A stretch of 64,000 nucleotides of DNA from Gordonia sihwensis NBRC 108236. Lineage in GTDB: Bacteria; Actinomycetota; Actinomycetes; Mycobacteriales; Mycobacteriaceae. This document shows, in pieces, positions 9,183 through 18,289 of this stretch. The stretch is from assembly GCF_000333035.1 (NCBI RefSeq), contig NZ_BANU01000027.1:1-64000 (forward strand), given 5' to 3'. Below the pieces are notes generated by a model. That model did not search any database. It was not told the DNA's origin and saw only the letters and a program-made list of their open reading frames with translations. Each line of letters begins with the position of its first letter. The stretch's first letter is position 1. A program made the translations under genes and the position numbers.

Positions 9183-10385
9183 TCAGCCCGAGACGCATTG
9201 CTGCGTCGCCGCTTCGGAATCGCTCTGCTCCGAAGCCGCGAGATCGCGCTGAACCTGTTCCGCGGTGAGGACGAAGCCGGTGTCCTCTGTCGGGTCCTCT
9301 GCGGCGCCGAAGACCACGCCGAGGACTTTGCCGTCGGTGGAGATCATCGGACCGCCGGAGTTGCCCGAACGGATGTTGCCGCGCACCGTGTACACCTGGC
9401 GCTGCACCTGGCGCGGGCTCTGATAGATGTCCGGCCCGTTGAGCTCCACCACATTCCGCACGCGCAGCGGCGTGACCGTGAAGGGCCCGTTCTCGGGGTA
9501 GCCGAGAGCGATGGCGTCGTCGCCCGTCTGCGCCTGCCCGGAGGCGAACTCGAGGGCCGGCGCGCGCAGTCCCGGCACGTCCAGGACCGCGACGTCGTTG
9601 CGCGGGTTGAACCAGACGACGGTGGCCTCGTAATCGCCGCCCGCCGACGTCTGAACGCTCACGGTGTCGGTACCCGCCACGACGTGCGCGTTGGTCATCA
9701 CGCGCTCGGGCGAGACCACGAATCCACTGCCCTCCAGCGCCTGGCCGCAACTGCGAGCCACACCGCTGATCTTGACGACGCTCCGCTTCGCCGAGCGCAC
9801 CGCGGGCTGGTCGACCAGAGCCGCGTCGGGCGGACCGACGTTCGCCACGCGCGTCTGCCCGAACGGCCCGATCACCTCCTTGAGCCCGGAACTGTCGACC
9901 AGACCGGTGAACTCGTCGGGCAGGTCACGCACCCACTGCGGGGCCACCTTGTCGACCGTCTGAATCACCTTCGAGCCGTCGATCGCCGACGAGAGACGGA
10001 ATTCGTCCGTACTCCGCAGAGGGAAGGCGAGCAGCCACGCAGCGATCACGATGGCGATCACCTGCAGCACCGAACCGATCCAGCTGTCCACGCGCCGCAG
10101 TCCCGGGGAGTGGATACTGCTGCGCACCGCACCGCCGAGGACCATGCCCGCGACTTCGCCGATGATGACGAACACGACGATCAGCACCACGCCGATCAAC
10201 AGCCTAAGCCGGGCGTCGTCGAAGCGTTCGATGACGACGGGAGCCAGCAGAATTCCCGCGACCGCACCCAGGACCACGCCGAAGAAGGCCAGTGCGGACG
10301 CTGCCGCACCCTGGCGGTATCCGCTCAGCGCCGCCAGCAGGGCGACGACGAGGATCACCAGGTCGACCCACACCGATCCGCTCAT
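9183..10385 (-). CDS. marP: MarP periplasmic membrane-anchored serine protease
   Basis: 400 aa. Four N-terminal transmembrane helices (CvpA-like domain, about 5-130) lead to an extracytoplasmic trypsin-like domain. The triad is visible as H234 (TNAHVV), D264 (NDVAVLD) and S343 (GNSGGP), almost the same numbering as Rv3671c. Two cysteines flanking the protease (SCGQA at about 213 and QQCVSG at the C-terminus) could form the stabilising disulfide known in MarP. MarP is required for survival in acid in M. tuberculosis and processes the peptidoglycan hydrolase RipA. Last gene of the nth-redoxin-Nudix-marP operon; its ATG overlaps the Nudix stop (ATGA). Confidence 0.96.
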   Translation of the reverse strand: MSGSVWVDLVILVVALLAALSGYRQGAAASALAFFGVVLGAVAGILLAPVVIERFDDARLRLLIGVVLIVVFVIIGEVAGMVLGGAVRSSIHSPGLRRVDSWIGSVLQVIAIVIAAWLLAFPLRSTDEFRLSSAIDGSKVIQTVDKVAPQWVRDLPDEFTGLVDSSGLKEVIGPFGQTRVANVGPPDAALVDQPAVRSAKRSVVKISGVARSCGQALEGSGFVVSPERVMTNAHVVAGTDTVSVQTSAGGDYEATVVWFNPRNDVAVLDVPGLRAPALEFASGQAQTGDDAIALGYPENGPFTVTPLRVRNVVELNGPDIYQSPRQVQRQVYTVRGNIRSGNSGGPMISTDGKVLGVVFGAAEDPTEDTGFVLTAEQVQRDLAASEQSDSEAATQQCVSG

Positions 10386-11188
10386 CGATCTCCGTTCACG
10401 TCGGCGGCGAGGCCGCCGTCCCGGGGGTCGGAGAACCCCGACACCTGCCGACCGCCGGTCTCGGCGATCATCTGCTCCAGTGGGCGCACGTCGTCGGTGT
10501 CCCAGGGGACGTCCCAGCCCGCGGCTTCGCTGATCGCCGCCAGCAGTCCACCGGTGAATCCCCAGACCAGCATGCCGTCGTAGAGAAACGCCGGGCCCTT
10601 GTACACGGTGGTTCCCACGAGGGACCGACTCACCTGGAAGCGGTTCTCCGGTGCCAGGAGTTCGCGCAGGTTCACCCTGGTGACCCTCGCCGTCTCACCG
10701 TGGTCGACGGCGTACACGTGGCTGGGGCGTTCCCAGTGTGCGAGCACCGGGTGCACTTCGAAACCGGTCGGCACCGGGAAGGCGGGCAGATTCGCCAGCA
10801 CTTTGACGCCGTCGTCGGTGAGGCCGGTCTCCTCCCGCGCCTCTCGCAGCGCGGTGCCGACGGGATAGTCGTCGCCGGGATCGCGGCTGCCGCCCGGAAA
10901 GGCGATCTGTCCGCTGTGCGTTCGCAGGGTGGCGGCGCGCTCGGTGAGCAGCACGTCCGCGTCGGCGGGCAGTCCTCCGGCCGCCAGCGGGTCGGCGGCG
11001 AACGACCCGGCGAAGAGCACCAGAACGGCCGCGGCACGGTGTCCGCGCAGGCCCGCGACGAGCCGTGCCCGACCGCCGCCTCGGCTGAGCACCTTCTCGT
11101 TGACGACCTCGGGGTCGTCGGTCACCGGGCGCAGCCACGGCGGGATCTGGTCCCGGGACACGAGCGGCCCCACCGGAACTCCGCTCAC
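10382..11188 (-). CDS. Nudix hydrolase of the CoA-pyrophosphatase (NudL) type
   Basis: 268 aa. Nudix box GGSRDPGDDYPVGTALREAR plus EETGL; Asp replaces the first Glu, as in NudL-type CoA diphosphatases. Expected to split CoA or a derivative into phosphopantetheine and adenosine 3',5'-bisphosphate. Equivalent to Rv3672c. GTG start at 11186-11188 overlaps the redoxin stop (GTGA) and its own stop overlaps the marP start, so translation is coupled at both ends. The substrate is family-based inference. Confidence 0.88.
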   Translation of the reverse strand: MSGVPVGPLVSRDQIPPWLRPVTDDPEVVNEKVLSRGGGRARLVAGLRGHRAAAVLVLFAGSFAADPLAAGGLPADADVLLTERAATLRTHSGQIAFPGGSRDPGDDYPVGTALREAREETGLTDDGVKVLANLPAFPVPTGFEVHPVLAHWERPSHVYAVDHGETARVTRVNLRELLAPENRFQVSRSLVGTTVYKGPAFLYDGMLVWGFTGGLLAAISEAAGWDVPWDTDDVRPLEQMIAETGGRQVSGFSDPRDGGLAADVNGDR

Positions 11189-11877
11189 TGCGCTCCCCCT
11201 ACGTCGACACCCAGCTTCTCACGGACCACCTCTGCGAGCTGCGCCTCCGAATCGAACACTCGCGGCAGCACATCGGCCACGGTGCCGTCCGACCGGATCA
11301 GAACGGTCGACGGGAACACCCGAGGCGCCCCGATCGCCTTGGCGACCGCACCGTTCGGATCGGTGACCACCGGAAGATGCACCCCGACCTCCTGCAGGAA
11401 TTTCAGGACGAAGTACGGTTTGTCGCCGCCCTGGCTTGCGTGAGCGGCGAGCACGTTCAGGCTCTCGCCCGCGTCCTTGGAGAACTGGTCGAAGATCGGC
11501 AGCTCACGACGGCAGGGCAGACACCACACCGCCCACATGTTGATGACCAGAGGCTTTCCCGCCGTGGTCACGCCGAGGTCCACCGGTGCGCCGGTGGCCA
11601 TGCACGGAACCGTGACACCGGCCAGGACGGAATGCGGGCCGGCCGGCCCCGTGCCGTCGGGACAGGGCTGCAGTGCGGCCGCCGCGCGCTCCTTGCTCAG
11701 CTCGTCCTCGGACACCTGCTGATCGGTCACACCAGAGGTGGAGGTCGCCGCCGTCGTCCCACCGCCGCCCGCGGTGTCGTCGGGCCCGCCACGGGGCCAG
11801 AGCGCCACGATTAGCGCGACCGCGACGATGACGAATGCCAGCGTGGCCCGGGCCGCGGGCTCCTTCAGGATCTTCAC
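11185..11877 (-). CDS. membrane-anchored TlpA/ResA-type thioredoxin-like protein
   Basis: 230 aa. An N-terminal signal anchor (about 10-27) and a Gly/Thr-rich linker precede a redoxin domain with the CxxC motif [13 protein letters not shown] at about residue 118. The domain faces the periplasm and probably reduces or isomerises exported disulfides; the neighbour MarP carries such a disulfide. Equivalent to Rv3673c. An extra cysteine pair in front of the domain (QPCPDG, VPCMATG) may form a structural disulfide. GTG start overlaps the nth stop (GTGA). Confidence 0.88.
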   Translation of the reverse strand: MKILKEPAARATLAFVIVAVALIVALWPRGGPDDTAGGGGTTAATSTSGVTDQQVSEDELSKERAAAALQPCPDGTGPAGPHSVLAGVTVPCMATGAPVDLGVTTAGKPLVINMWAVWCLPCRRELPIFDQFSKDAGESLNVLAAHASQGGDKPYFVLKFLQEVGVHLPVVTDPNGAVAKAIGAPRVFPSTVLIRSDGTVADVLPRVFDSEAQLAEVVREKLGVDVGGAQ

Positions 11878-12629
11878 TGAGCCGCTCCCGACTGCTCGAC
11901 TCCGGCCAAGGCGAGCAGATGCTCGGTCTCCGGCCCCTTCACCAGTGCCGCCGCCGCGCCCTTGTCAGTGGGCCCCTCACCGTAGGAGGGACAGTCCTTG
12001 GCGAGCACGCAGACACCGCACGCCGGTTTGCGCGCATGGCAGACGCGCCGACCGTGGAAGATGATGCGATGCGACAGGTCGGTCCAGTCGCGCTTCTCGA
12101 ACAGCGCGCCCACCGCGTGCTCCACCTTCACCGGGTCGGTCTCCCGAGTCCAGTCCCAGCGGCGGACCAGCCGGCCGAAATGCGTGTCGACGGTGATCCC
12201 AGGCACGCCGAAGGCGTTGCCCAGGACGACGTTGGCCGTCTTGCGCCCGAAGCCGGGAAGGCTCACCAGATCCTTGAGATTCGCCGGCACCTCGCCACCG
12301 AACCGCGAGACCAGCGCCTGCCCCAGGCCGATGATCGAATTGGCCTTGTTCCGATAGAAGCCGGTGGACCGAATCATCTCCTCCAACTCGGTCCGGTCGG
12401 CCTCGGCATATGCGCGCGCGTCCGGGTACCTGGCGAAGAGCGCGGGCGTCACCTGGTTCACGCGCACGTCGGTGCACTGTGCCGACAGGATCGTCGCGAC
12501 CGACAGTTCCAGCGGCGTTGTGAAATCCAGTTCGCAGTAGACGTGCGGGAAGGCCGCCTCCAGCGCTCGGTTCATCCGCCGCGCCCGCCGGACCAGGCCC
12601 AGCCTGGTCTCCTCCTTGCGTCTACTCAC
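11874..12629 (-). CDS. nth: endonuclease III (DNA glycosylase/AP lyase)
   Basis: Removes oxidised pyrimidines and cleaves at abasic sites in base-excision repair. 251 aa from the GTG at 12627-12629. The open frame runs further upstream, but that extension is low-quality sequence and Nth proteins start near here. The helix-hairpin-helix [14 protein letters not shown] contains the catalytic Lys, VDTHFGRL the catalytic Asp, and C-x6-C-x2-C-x5-C (from VCHARKPAC) binds the [4Fe-4S] cluster. First gene of a four-gene operon in which every junction is a 4-nt overlap. Confidence 0.96.
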   Translation of the reverse strand: MSRRKEETRLGLVRRARRMNRALEAAFPHVYCELDFTTPLELSVATILSAQCTDVRVNQVTPALFARYPDARAYAEADRTELEEMIRSTGFYRNKANSIIGLGQALVSRFGGEVPANLKDLVSLPGFGRKTANVVLGNAFGVPGITVDTHFGRLVRRWDWTRETDPVKVEHAVGALFEKRDWTDLSHRIIFHGRRVCHARKPACGVCVLAKDCPSYGEGPTDKGAAAALVKGPETEHLLALAGVEQSGAAQ

Positions 12630-12768
12630 AACAGACCAGGTTAGCCGCCGTGCCCCCGGCCGCGCGGTCGGCTGACCTCGCCGGCCCGGGTAACCGCAGG
12701 TCACAACTCGGTGACGAGAGCCGTCTGGGTTTGCGGCACCCCCACGGCCCCGGTGTTTACTGTTCCTC

Positions 12769-13023
12769 ATGCAAGGACTGGCCGGACTTCTCTTCCCCGC
12801 TGTGCTGATGCTCTTCGCACTCGCGATGGAGAGGGTGCAGGCGGGACTCGACCGACTGTCGGTGGGCCCGGCCCACGTCGAGGAGTTCCTGGAAGCCGCG
12901 GATGAGACCGACGTGAGCAACCTCGCGAAAGACGGGCTGCCCGCCGCACTCGACGAGCTCCGGAGCCGGCGCAGCAAGCCGATCGCGGAAACAGACGAAC
13001 CGGAATCCAGTCGCGCGTCCTGA
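12769..13023 (+). CDS. small membrane protein (Rv3675-like)
   Basis: 84 aa. One N-terminal transmembrane segment (about 2-20) and a charged cytoplasmic tail with a helical [17 protein letters not shown] region. Position between divergent nth and crp matches Rv3675. Function unknown. TACTGT lies 5 nt before the ATG, so the transcript may be leaderless or nearly so. Codon third positions are GC-rich, as in true genes here. Confidence 0.75.
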   Translation: MQGLAGLLFPAVLMLFALAMERVQAGLDRLSVGPAHVEEFLEAADETDVSNLAKDGLPAALDELRSRRSKPIAETDEPESSRAS

Positions 13024-13172
13024 AGTCCGGTGAGCGTGCAGGCGGCCCGAGCCGCAGGTACGACGCGCGCTAGTTGCCTACTAATGCGAACAGTGATCAA
13101 TCCAACATCTATGATCTTTCACGTAGTCTTTATCACTGGACGCGGCAAAAGCATTTGAGAGAGGTTCTTTAG

Positions 13173-13847
13173 GTGGAAGAAGTACTAGCACGGGCCGGCA
13201 TTTTCCAGGGTGTCGAACCCACCGCCGTCGCAGCTCTCGCGAAGGAACTTCAGCCGGTCGAGTTTCCGCGCGGTCATGTCATCTTCCACGAGGGCGAACC
13301 CGGCGACCGTCTTTACATCATCCTGTCCGGCAAGGTGAAGCTCGGCCGCCGCTCGCCGGACGGTCGCGAGAACCTGCTGACCATCATGGGTCCGTCGGAC
13401 ATGTTCGGTGAGCTGTCGATCTTCGACCCCGGCCCCCGCACCTCGTCGGCGACCACCGTCACCGAGGTCCGCGCGGTCACCATGGACCGCGACGCGCTGC
13501 GCAAGTGGATCAAGGACCGTCCGGAGATCGCCGAGCAGTTGCTCCGCGTGCTGGCACGTCGCCTGCGCCGCACCAACAACAACCTCGCCGACCTGATCTT
13601 CACCGACGTCCCGGGTCGCGTCGCCAAGCAGCTCTTGCAGTTGGCGCAGCGCTTCGGCACGCAGGAGGGCGGCGCACTGCGCGTCACGCACGACCTCACG
13701 CAGGAAGAGATCGCCCAGCTCGTCGGCGCCTCGCGCGAGACCGTCAACAAGGCGCTCGCCGACTTCGCACAGCGCGGATGGCTGCGACTCGAGGGCAAGA
13801 GTGTCCTGATCGCGGACTCCGAGCGCCTCGCGCGCCGCGCACGCTGA
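13173..13847 (+). CDS. crp: Crp/GlxR-type cAMP-responsive transcription regulator
   Basis: 224 aa, the length of Rv3676. The N-terminal cyclic-nucleotide domain has [18 protein letters not shown] (about 40-57) and the phosphate-binding cassette [17 protein letters not shown] (about 80-96). The C-terminal helix-turn-helix recognition segment is [20 protein letters not shown] (about 178-197), where the R-E-T-V-N helix reads the TGTGA half-site. It should bind sites such as those seen at 5513 and 4259. GTG start with a GAGAGAGG ribosome site at 13157-13164. The AT-rich leader upstream contains a candidate -10 TATGAT (13110-13115). Confidence 0.96.
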   Translation: MEEVLARAGIFQGVEPTAVAALAKELQPVEFPRGHVIFHEGEPGDRLYIILSGKVKLGRRSPDGRENLLTIMGPSDMFGELSIFDPGPRTSSATTVTEVRAVTMDRDALRKWIKDRPEIAEQLLRVLARRLRRTNNNLADLIFTDVPGRVAKQLLQLAQRFGTQEGGALRVTHDLTQEEIAQLVGASRETVNKALADFAQRGWLRLEGKSVLIADSERLARRAR

Positions 13848-13869
13848 GCAAGCGCAACAATCAGTACCG

Positions 13870-13910
13870 ACAAACAGGTCCGAGGGCATTTCGCCCTCGG
13901 ACCTGTTTGT
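13870..13910. terminator. bidirectional terminator between crp and the MBL gene
   Basis: Perfect 18-bp inverted repeat, ACAAACAGGTCCGAGGGC (13870-13887) and its complement (13893-13910), loop ATTTC. The outer AAACA/TGTTT ends give a short U-rich tail on either strand, suiting the convergent genes. Confidence 0.85.
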
Positions 13911-13935
13911 CAGTCCTGATCTCCGCCGCACGCGC

Positions 13936-14772
13936 TCACAGCGTGCGGAGATACTCCAATTGAGTCTTCACCGACATCTTCGCGGCCGGCCAGAGCTTCT
14001 GATCGACGTCGGAGTAGACCTTCCGGACCACCTTCATCGGCTTGGCCTTCTCCGGTGAGACACCGAGTTCGTCGAGTGCGGCGACGATCTGCGCGAGACG
14101 TTCCTCGCGATGCGACTTGTAGTAGCGCGCAATGGGTTCCAGCTCCGGATGGTCGGGGCCGTGTCCGGGCAGCACGACCGCGTCGGAGGCCTCCACCAGC
14201 AGCCGATTGAGCGAGTTGAAGTAGTCCTTCAGCGAACCGTCCGACGGATCGAGCACGGTGGTGCCGAAACCGAGAATGGTGTCGGCGGTCAGGATCGCAC
14301 GCTGCCCCTCCCACTCGACGAGGAAGCTCGTGGAGTCGGCCGTATGTCCCGGGGTGTGCATCACCGTGATGGTCACGCCCGCCGCCTCGATGACTTCACG
14401 GTCCCGCAACCGCGGGGCGCCCACCGAGTACTCGTCTGAGTAGGCCCGCTGCGGTGCGCCCGCGAGTTTGCGCATCCTCTTGCATGCACCGACGTGATCG
14501 TGATGGCGATGGCTGATGAGGACGAGTTCGACCTCCCCGGCCGCGGCCGCGACAGCCCGCACGTGTTTGCCGTGCTTGGTCGGTCCCGGATCCACGACCA
14601 CCGCGGTCGACGAACCCGGCGCTCGCAGGATCCAGGTGTTGGTGCCGTCGAGCTCGAACGAGCCGGGATTGTGACACAGCAGCACGGAGGCGAACGGCGT
14701 CACCTCACGCACTACGCCGTATGCGGGATGGACCGGCTTGTCGTCGGCGGAAGCGTCGGCATGAAGGGGCAT
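13936..14772 (-). CDS. metallo-beta-lactamase-fold hydrolase (Rv3677c-like)
   Basis: 278 aa. Zinc-binding motif SHRHHDHVGA (HxHxDH) at about 93-102, then HTPGHTADS and an AILTADTILG Asp, typical of glyoxalase II/MBL hydrolases; the C-terminal third matches the LACTB2/Rv3677c type. Substrate unknown: a thioester or RNA are both seen in the family. The ATG at 14770-14772 has a TAGGCT box 6 nt upstream, so it may be transcribed leaderless even though it follows the TetR gene by 28 nt. Confidence 0.85.
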   Translation of the reverse strand: MPLHADASADDKPVHPAYGVVREVTPFASVLLCHNPGSFELDGTNTWILRAPGSSTAVVVDPGPTKHGKHVRAVAAAAGEVELVLISHRHHDHVGACKRMRKLAGAPQRAYSDEYSVGAPRLRDREVIEAAGVTITVMHTPGHTADSTSFLVEWEGQRAILTADTILGFGTTVLDPSDGSLKDYFNSLNRLLVEASDAVVLPGHGPDHPELEPIARYYKSHREERLAQIVAALDELGVSPEKAKPMKVVRKVYSDVDQKLWPAAKMSVKTQLEYLRTL

Positions 14773-14778
14773 TCACCG

Positions 14779-14784
14779 AGCCTA
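14779..14784 (-). promoter_or_regulatory. -10 box of a leaderless promoter (MBL gene)
   Basis: On the minus strand TAGGCT-N6-ATG. Lies in the 28-nt gap after the TetR gene. Confidence 0.5.
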
Positions 14785-14800
14785 CCGAGCGACCGCCGCG

Positions 14801-15415
14801 TCACCACACCACCGGTGCCAGGAACTTCGTGGCGTAGGCCCGGACGGTCTCGACGTCCGCGATGTCCAGACGCGAGGTCCGGATCTGCGTGAGCGACAGC
14901 GCGACGCGTACGAAATGCTCCGACACCAGCAGAAGATCGTCGTCGGGCATGGTCGCGCCCGCACGACGCAGCGTGCCCGCGACCGCGGCGCCGGAGGCTT
15001 CCAGGAACTCTCCGGCGGTACGGGAAGTCTGGCTCACCAGAACGTCGGCGACGTCCGGCTCGTCCAGCAGCAGTCGGCGCACGAGCGGATCCTCGTCGAC
15101 GATCCGCGTGCATTCGACGAAGGCCTCGACCACCGCCTCGCGCGGCGGCAGGCCGCGGACGGCCGCGGCGAGATGCCGCATGGTCGCGAGTGCGATCGCC
15201 TCGCCGACCTTCGCGAGCAATGCGTCCTTGTTCGGGAAACGCCGGTACAGCGTGCTGCGCGAGACGCCCGCGGCGCGCGCCACGGCGTCCATGCCGGCCC
15301 GCCGCACTCCGACCTCCGCGAACTCGCGGCGCGCCGCCGCCAGGATCACCGCTTCCTGTTCCTCGGGACGCACGCTGGTCCGCAGCCTCCGGGCACCGCT
15401 CCCCGGTCGGGTCAT
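14801..15415 (-). CDS. TetR/AcrR-family regulator
   Basis: 204 aa. An N-terminal TetR helix-turn-helix (ILAAARREFAEVGVRRAG then AAGVSRSTLYRRFPNKDALL, about 25-68) precedes a helical ligand domain of unknown specificity. Overlaps the ridA stop by 4 nt (ATGA), so it is co-translated with the RidA and DUF4177 genes. It may regulate the divergent Get3-like pair or its own operon; the palindrome CGGTTAACCG at 16068-16077, between the two leaderless promoters, is a possible operator. This is inference from layout. Confidence 0.9.
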   Translation of the reverse strand: MTRPGSGARRLRTSVRPEEQEAVILAAARREFAEVGVRRAGMDAVARAAGVSRSTLYRRFPNKDALLAKVGEAIALATMRHLAAAVRGLPPREAVVEAFVECTRIVDEDPLVRRLLLDEPDVADVLVSQTSRTAGEFLEASGAAVAGTLRRAGATMPDDDLLLVSEHFVRVALSLTQIRTSRLDIADVETVRAYATKFLAPVVW

Positions 15416-15885
15416 GTCACCTGGACGACGATTTCCACCTCGACGGGCACGCCCAGGGGGAGTTCGGCGACCCCGACGGCCGACCGCGCGTGGACGCCGG
15501 CCTCGCCGAAGATCTCACCCAGCAGGTCCGACGCTCCATTGATCACGCCGGGCTGACCGGTGAATCCGGGTGCCGAGGCGACGAATCCGACCACCTTGAC
15601 CACCCGGACGATCGAGTCGATGCCGACTTCGGCGTGCACGGCCGCGAGCGCGTTGAGCGCGCAGAGCCGAGCCGCCGCGTTCGCCTGTTCCGGCGTGACG
15701 ATGCCTTCCGCGCCCTCGGACACCTTCCCCGTGACCCTCACCTGACCGTCGGCCACCGGGATCTGTCCCGAGGTGTACACGAGATCGCCGACGCGGAGTG
15801 CGGGGGTGTAACTGCCGACCGGTGCGACCACCGTCGGAAGATCGATTCCGAGTTCCGCCAAGCGCTTCGACCACTGCCCGCTCAT
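15412..15885 (-). CDS. RidA-family (YjgF/YER057c/UK114) protein
   Basis: 157 aa. RidA enzymes hydrolyse reactive enamine/imine intermediates made by PLP enzymes. The family pattern is present: YTPALRVGDLVYTSGQIPV near the start, AARLCALNALAAV mid-way, and VVKVVGFVASAPGF then EIFGEAGVHARSAVGVAELP at the end. The last stretch has R-S-A-V-G, where the canonical substrate-binding Arg sits. Equivalent to Rv3678c. Starts 3 nt after the DUF4177 gene and overlaps the TetR gene. Confidence 0.88.
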   Translation of the reverse strand: MSGQWSKRLAELGIDLPTVVAPVGSYTPALRVGDLVYTSGQIPVADGQVRVTGKVSEGAEGIVTPEQANAAARLCALNALAAVHAEVGIDSIVRVVKVVGFVASAPGFTGQPGVINGASDLLGEIFGEAGVHARSAVGVAELPLGVPVEVEIVVQVT

Positions 15886-15888
15886 CGG

Positions 15889-16053
15889 TCAGGCCTTCGG
15901 ACGCTTGAGGTATGCGACGTGCTGTTCTCCGGTGGGACCGGGCAGAACGCTCACCAGTTCCCAGCCGTCCGAGCCCCACTGGTCGAGGATCTGCTTGGTC
16001 GCATGCGTGAGCAGCGGAACGGTGACGTATTCCCAGGCGGTGACTTCACTCAT
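15889..16053 (-). CDS. DUF4177-like small protein
   Basis: 54 aa (MSEVTAWEYVTVPLLTHA... ending AYLKRPKA). The WEYVTVPL start, the DQWGSDGWELVSVLPG core and the final LKRP are the DUF4177 pattern; mycobacteria have an equivalent small gene at the same place. Function unknown. Its ATG follows TAAGGT by 7 nt, so it heads the ridA-TetR operon as a leaderless gene. Confidence 0.82.
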   Translation of the reverse strand: MSEVTAWEYVTVPLLTHATKQILDQWGSDGWELVSVLPGPTGEQHVAYLKRPKA

Positions 16054-16060
16054 GGTGCCA

Positions 16061-16105
16061 ACCTTAACGGTTAACCGCGGTCACAGTAGACACGGTCGAT
16101 AAGGT
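16061..16105. promoter_or_regulatory. divergent leaderless promoters around a palindrome
   Basis: Minus strand: TAAGGT (16061-16066) then 7 nt and the DUF4177 ATG. Plus strand: TAAGGT (16100-16105) then 7 nt and the GTG at 16113. The palindrome CGGTTAACCG (16068-16077) lies between them and could be an operator for the nearby TetR protein. Confidence 0.55.
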
Positions 16106-16112
16106 GATCGGC

Positions 16113-17129
16113 GTGGTCAACGAAGTTCGCAAGGACGGTCCCGGGGCGTGGCCGGCGCAGGCGGCGAGCGCGCGTCTGCATTTCGTGTCCGGCAAGGGCG
16201 GCACCGGCAAGACGACGGTGGCCTCAGCGCTGGCACTCACCCTCGCCTCCGAGGGTAAGAAGGTCCTGCTCGTCGAGTGCGAGGAACGGCAGGCCATCGC
16301 CCAGCTCTTCGACGTCCCCCCGCTTCCGCCCACCGACACTCAACTGGTCGGGATGGACGGCGGTGGCTCGGTGTGGGCGCTCGCACTTCAGATCGAGCAC
16401 GCCCTGCTGGAGTATCTGGAGATGTTCTACAACCTCGGCTTCGCCGGGCGGGCGATCAAGAAGGTCGGCGCGATCGACTTCGTCACGACCGTCGCCCCCG
16501 GACTCAAGGACGTCCTGGTGACCGGCAAGATCAAGGAACGCGTCATCGCCACGGACAAGAACGGCGCGCGGACCTACGACGCGATCGTCGTCGACTCACC
16601 CCCGACCGGCCGAATCGGCAACTTCCTCGACGTGACCACCGCGATGCGCGATCTGGCGAAGAGCGGCCCCATTCGGAATCAGTCCGAAGGTGTTGCGGCA
16701 CTGCTGCATTCGCCGGAGACCGCGATACACCTATGCACCCTCCTGGAAGCCATGCCGGTGCAGGAGACCATCGAGGCAGTCGCCGAACTGCGTGCCAAGA
16801 ACCTCAACATCGGCGCCATCGTCGTCAATCGCGTCAACCCGTCCTATCTTCCCGAGGCCGAGGCGGACGCCATCGCCGAAGGCCGCATCGACTCGGCACG
16901 GATCGAGAAGAGCCTGGCGGAGGCCGGCGTCCACCTGTCCGACGACGATCTGGCCGGTCTGCTGACCGAGACCATCGACTACGCGGCACGGCTTCAGGCG
17001 CAGCAGATCGCGCGCGCCGAACTCGACGACGTCGACGCCGCGCAGGTGGAACTGCCGACCGTGGAGAACGGTGTCGACCTCGGCGCCCTGTACGAACTGT
17101 CCGCCGTGCTCAAGGAGGCTGGAGCGTAA
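16113..17129 (+). CDS. Get3/ArsA-like ATPase, first of a pair (Rv3679-like)
   Basis: 338 aa. The deviant Walker [11 protein letters not shown] (about 22-31) has the signature lysine of the Get3/ArsA/MinD class; PPTGRI is the switch region. No As(III)-binding cysteine cluster is seen, so an arsenite pump is unlikely. The GTG at 16113 is preferred over 16104 because TAAGGT lies exactly 7 nt before it. The stop overlaps the next gene (TAATG), so the two subunits are made together and probably form a complex as Rv3679-Rv3680 do. Those homologues matter for redox and glycerol tolerance; the mechanism is open. Confidence 0.9.
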   Translation: MVNEVRKDGPGAWPAQAASARLHFVSGKGGTGKTTVASALALTLASEGKKVLLVECEERQAIAQLFDVPPLPPTDTQLVGMDGGGSVWALALQIEHALLEYLEMFYNLGFAGRAIKKVGAIDFVTTVAPGLKDVLVTGKIKERVIATDKNGARTYDAIVVDSPPTGRIGNFLDVTTAMRDLAKSGPIRNQSEGVAALLHSPETAIHLCTLLEAMPVQETIEAVAELRAKNLNIGAIVVNRVNPSYLPEAEADAIAEGRIDSARIEKSLAEAGVHLSDDDLAGLLTETIDYAARLQAQQIARAELDDVDAAQVELPTVENGVDLGALYELSAVLKEAGA

Positions 17130-18229
17130 TGCCCGACCTGAAGATGGGCGCGGTGCTGGCCGACCCTGGAACCCGCGTCGTGGTGTGCTGTGGGTCGGGC
17201 GGCGTCGGCAAGACGACGACCGCCGCGGCGATGGCCCTGCACGCCGCCGAGCGCGGCCGCAGAGTGGCGGTTCTGACGATCGATCCGGCACGTCGCCTCG
17301 CCCAGTCGCTGGGAATGTCGGAGCTGACCAACGAACCGCAGCCGGTTCCCCTCGACAGGCTCGACGGCGCGGGCAGTCTCGACGCGATGATGCTCGACAT
17401 GCGGCGCACCTTCGACGACATGGTGATCGAACACTCGACGCCGGAGCGCGCCGAGTCGATCATGAACAACAGCTTCTATCAGACAGTGGCGTCGTCGTTC
17501 TCGGGCACGCAGGAGTACATGGCGATGGAGAAGCTGAGCCGACTCCTCGACGAGCAGCGGTGGGATCTGATCATCGTCGACACGCCGCCCTCCCGGAATG
17601 CGCTCGACTTCCTGGACGCCCCCCAGCGCCTCGGCTCGTTCCTGTCCGGTCGACTGATGCGCATGCTCGTCGGCGGCGGTCGCGGCGTCGGCCGCGTGCT
17701 GACCGGGGCGATGAGCCTGGCGATGCGAGGCATCTCCACGATCGTCGGCGGGGAGATCCTGCGCGATGTGGCGACCTTCGTACAGTCCCTCGACTCGATG
17801 TTCGGCGGATTCCAAGAGCGCGCCAACCGCACCTACGAACTGCTCAAGCAGCCCGGAACCGAGTTCGTCGTGGTGGCCGCCCCCGAGCCCGATGCGCTGC
17901 GCGAGGCCTCGTTCTTCGTCGAACGGCTGTCGAAGGACTCGATGCCGCTCACCGGCCTGATCGTGAACCGGACCCACCCGACGCTCACCTCCATGACGGC
18001 CGCTGCGGCCGAGACCGCGATGACCGGCATGGACGATGAACTGACGCGCGGCGTGCTGAAAGTGCACACCGAGCGCGCCGCCACCGCCAAGCGCGAGGTG
18101 CGCCTGCTTCAGCGGTTCACCTCGTCGCACCCGAGCGTTCCGCTGGTGGGTGTGCCGGCGCTGCCCTTCGAGGTGGCCGACATGTCGGCCCTGCGCGCAG
18201 TCGCCGAACAGATCACCAGCCGCGGCTGA
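17129..18229 (+). CDS. Get3/ArsA-like ATPase, second of a pair (Rv3680-like)
   Basis: 366 aa. P-loop [12 protein letters not shown] at about residues 23-34: the P-loop Lys is intact, but the signature lysine of the KGGxGK class is Ser. The ATP sensor is [15 protein letters not shown] longer hydrophobic/Met-rich region (about 177-215) may be the client-binding part. ATG at 17129 overlaps the first gene's stop by one base; AAGGAGG lies at 17112-17118. Pairing of one partner with and one without the signature Lys suggests a heterodimer in which only one composite site hydrolyses ATP (inference). Confidence 0.9.
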   Translation: MPDLKMGAVLADPGTRVVVCCGSGGVGKTTTAAAMALHAAERGRRVAVLTIDPARRLAQSLGMSELTNEPQPVPLDRLDGAGSLDAMMLDMRRTFDDMVIEHSTPERAESIMNNSFYQTVASSFSGTQEYMAMEKLSRLLDEQRWDLIIVDTPPSRNALDFLDAPQRLGSFLSGRLMRMLVGGGRGVGRVLTGAMSLAMRGISTIVGGEILRDVATFVQSLDSMFGGFQERANRTYELLKQPGTEFVVVAAPEPDALREASFFVERLSKDSMPLTGLIVNRTHPTLTSMTAAAAETAMTGMDDELTRGVLKVHTERAATAKREVRLLQRFTSSHPSVPLVGVPALPFEVADMSALRAVAEQITSRG

Positions 18230-18251
18230 CCGAAGGACCGCACAGCCCCAG

Positions 18252-18289
18252 ACGACGAGGAGCCCGGCGCGTGCCGGGCTCCTCGTCGT
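18252..18289. terminator. bidirectional terminator between the ATPase pair and whiB4
   Basis: Perfect 17-bp stem ACGACGAGGAGCCCGGC (18252-18268) with its complement (18273-18289), loop GCGT. It ends immediately before the whiB4 stop codon. Confidence 0.8.
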
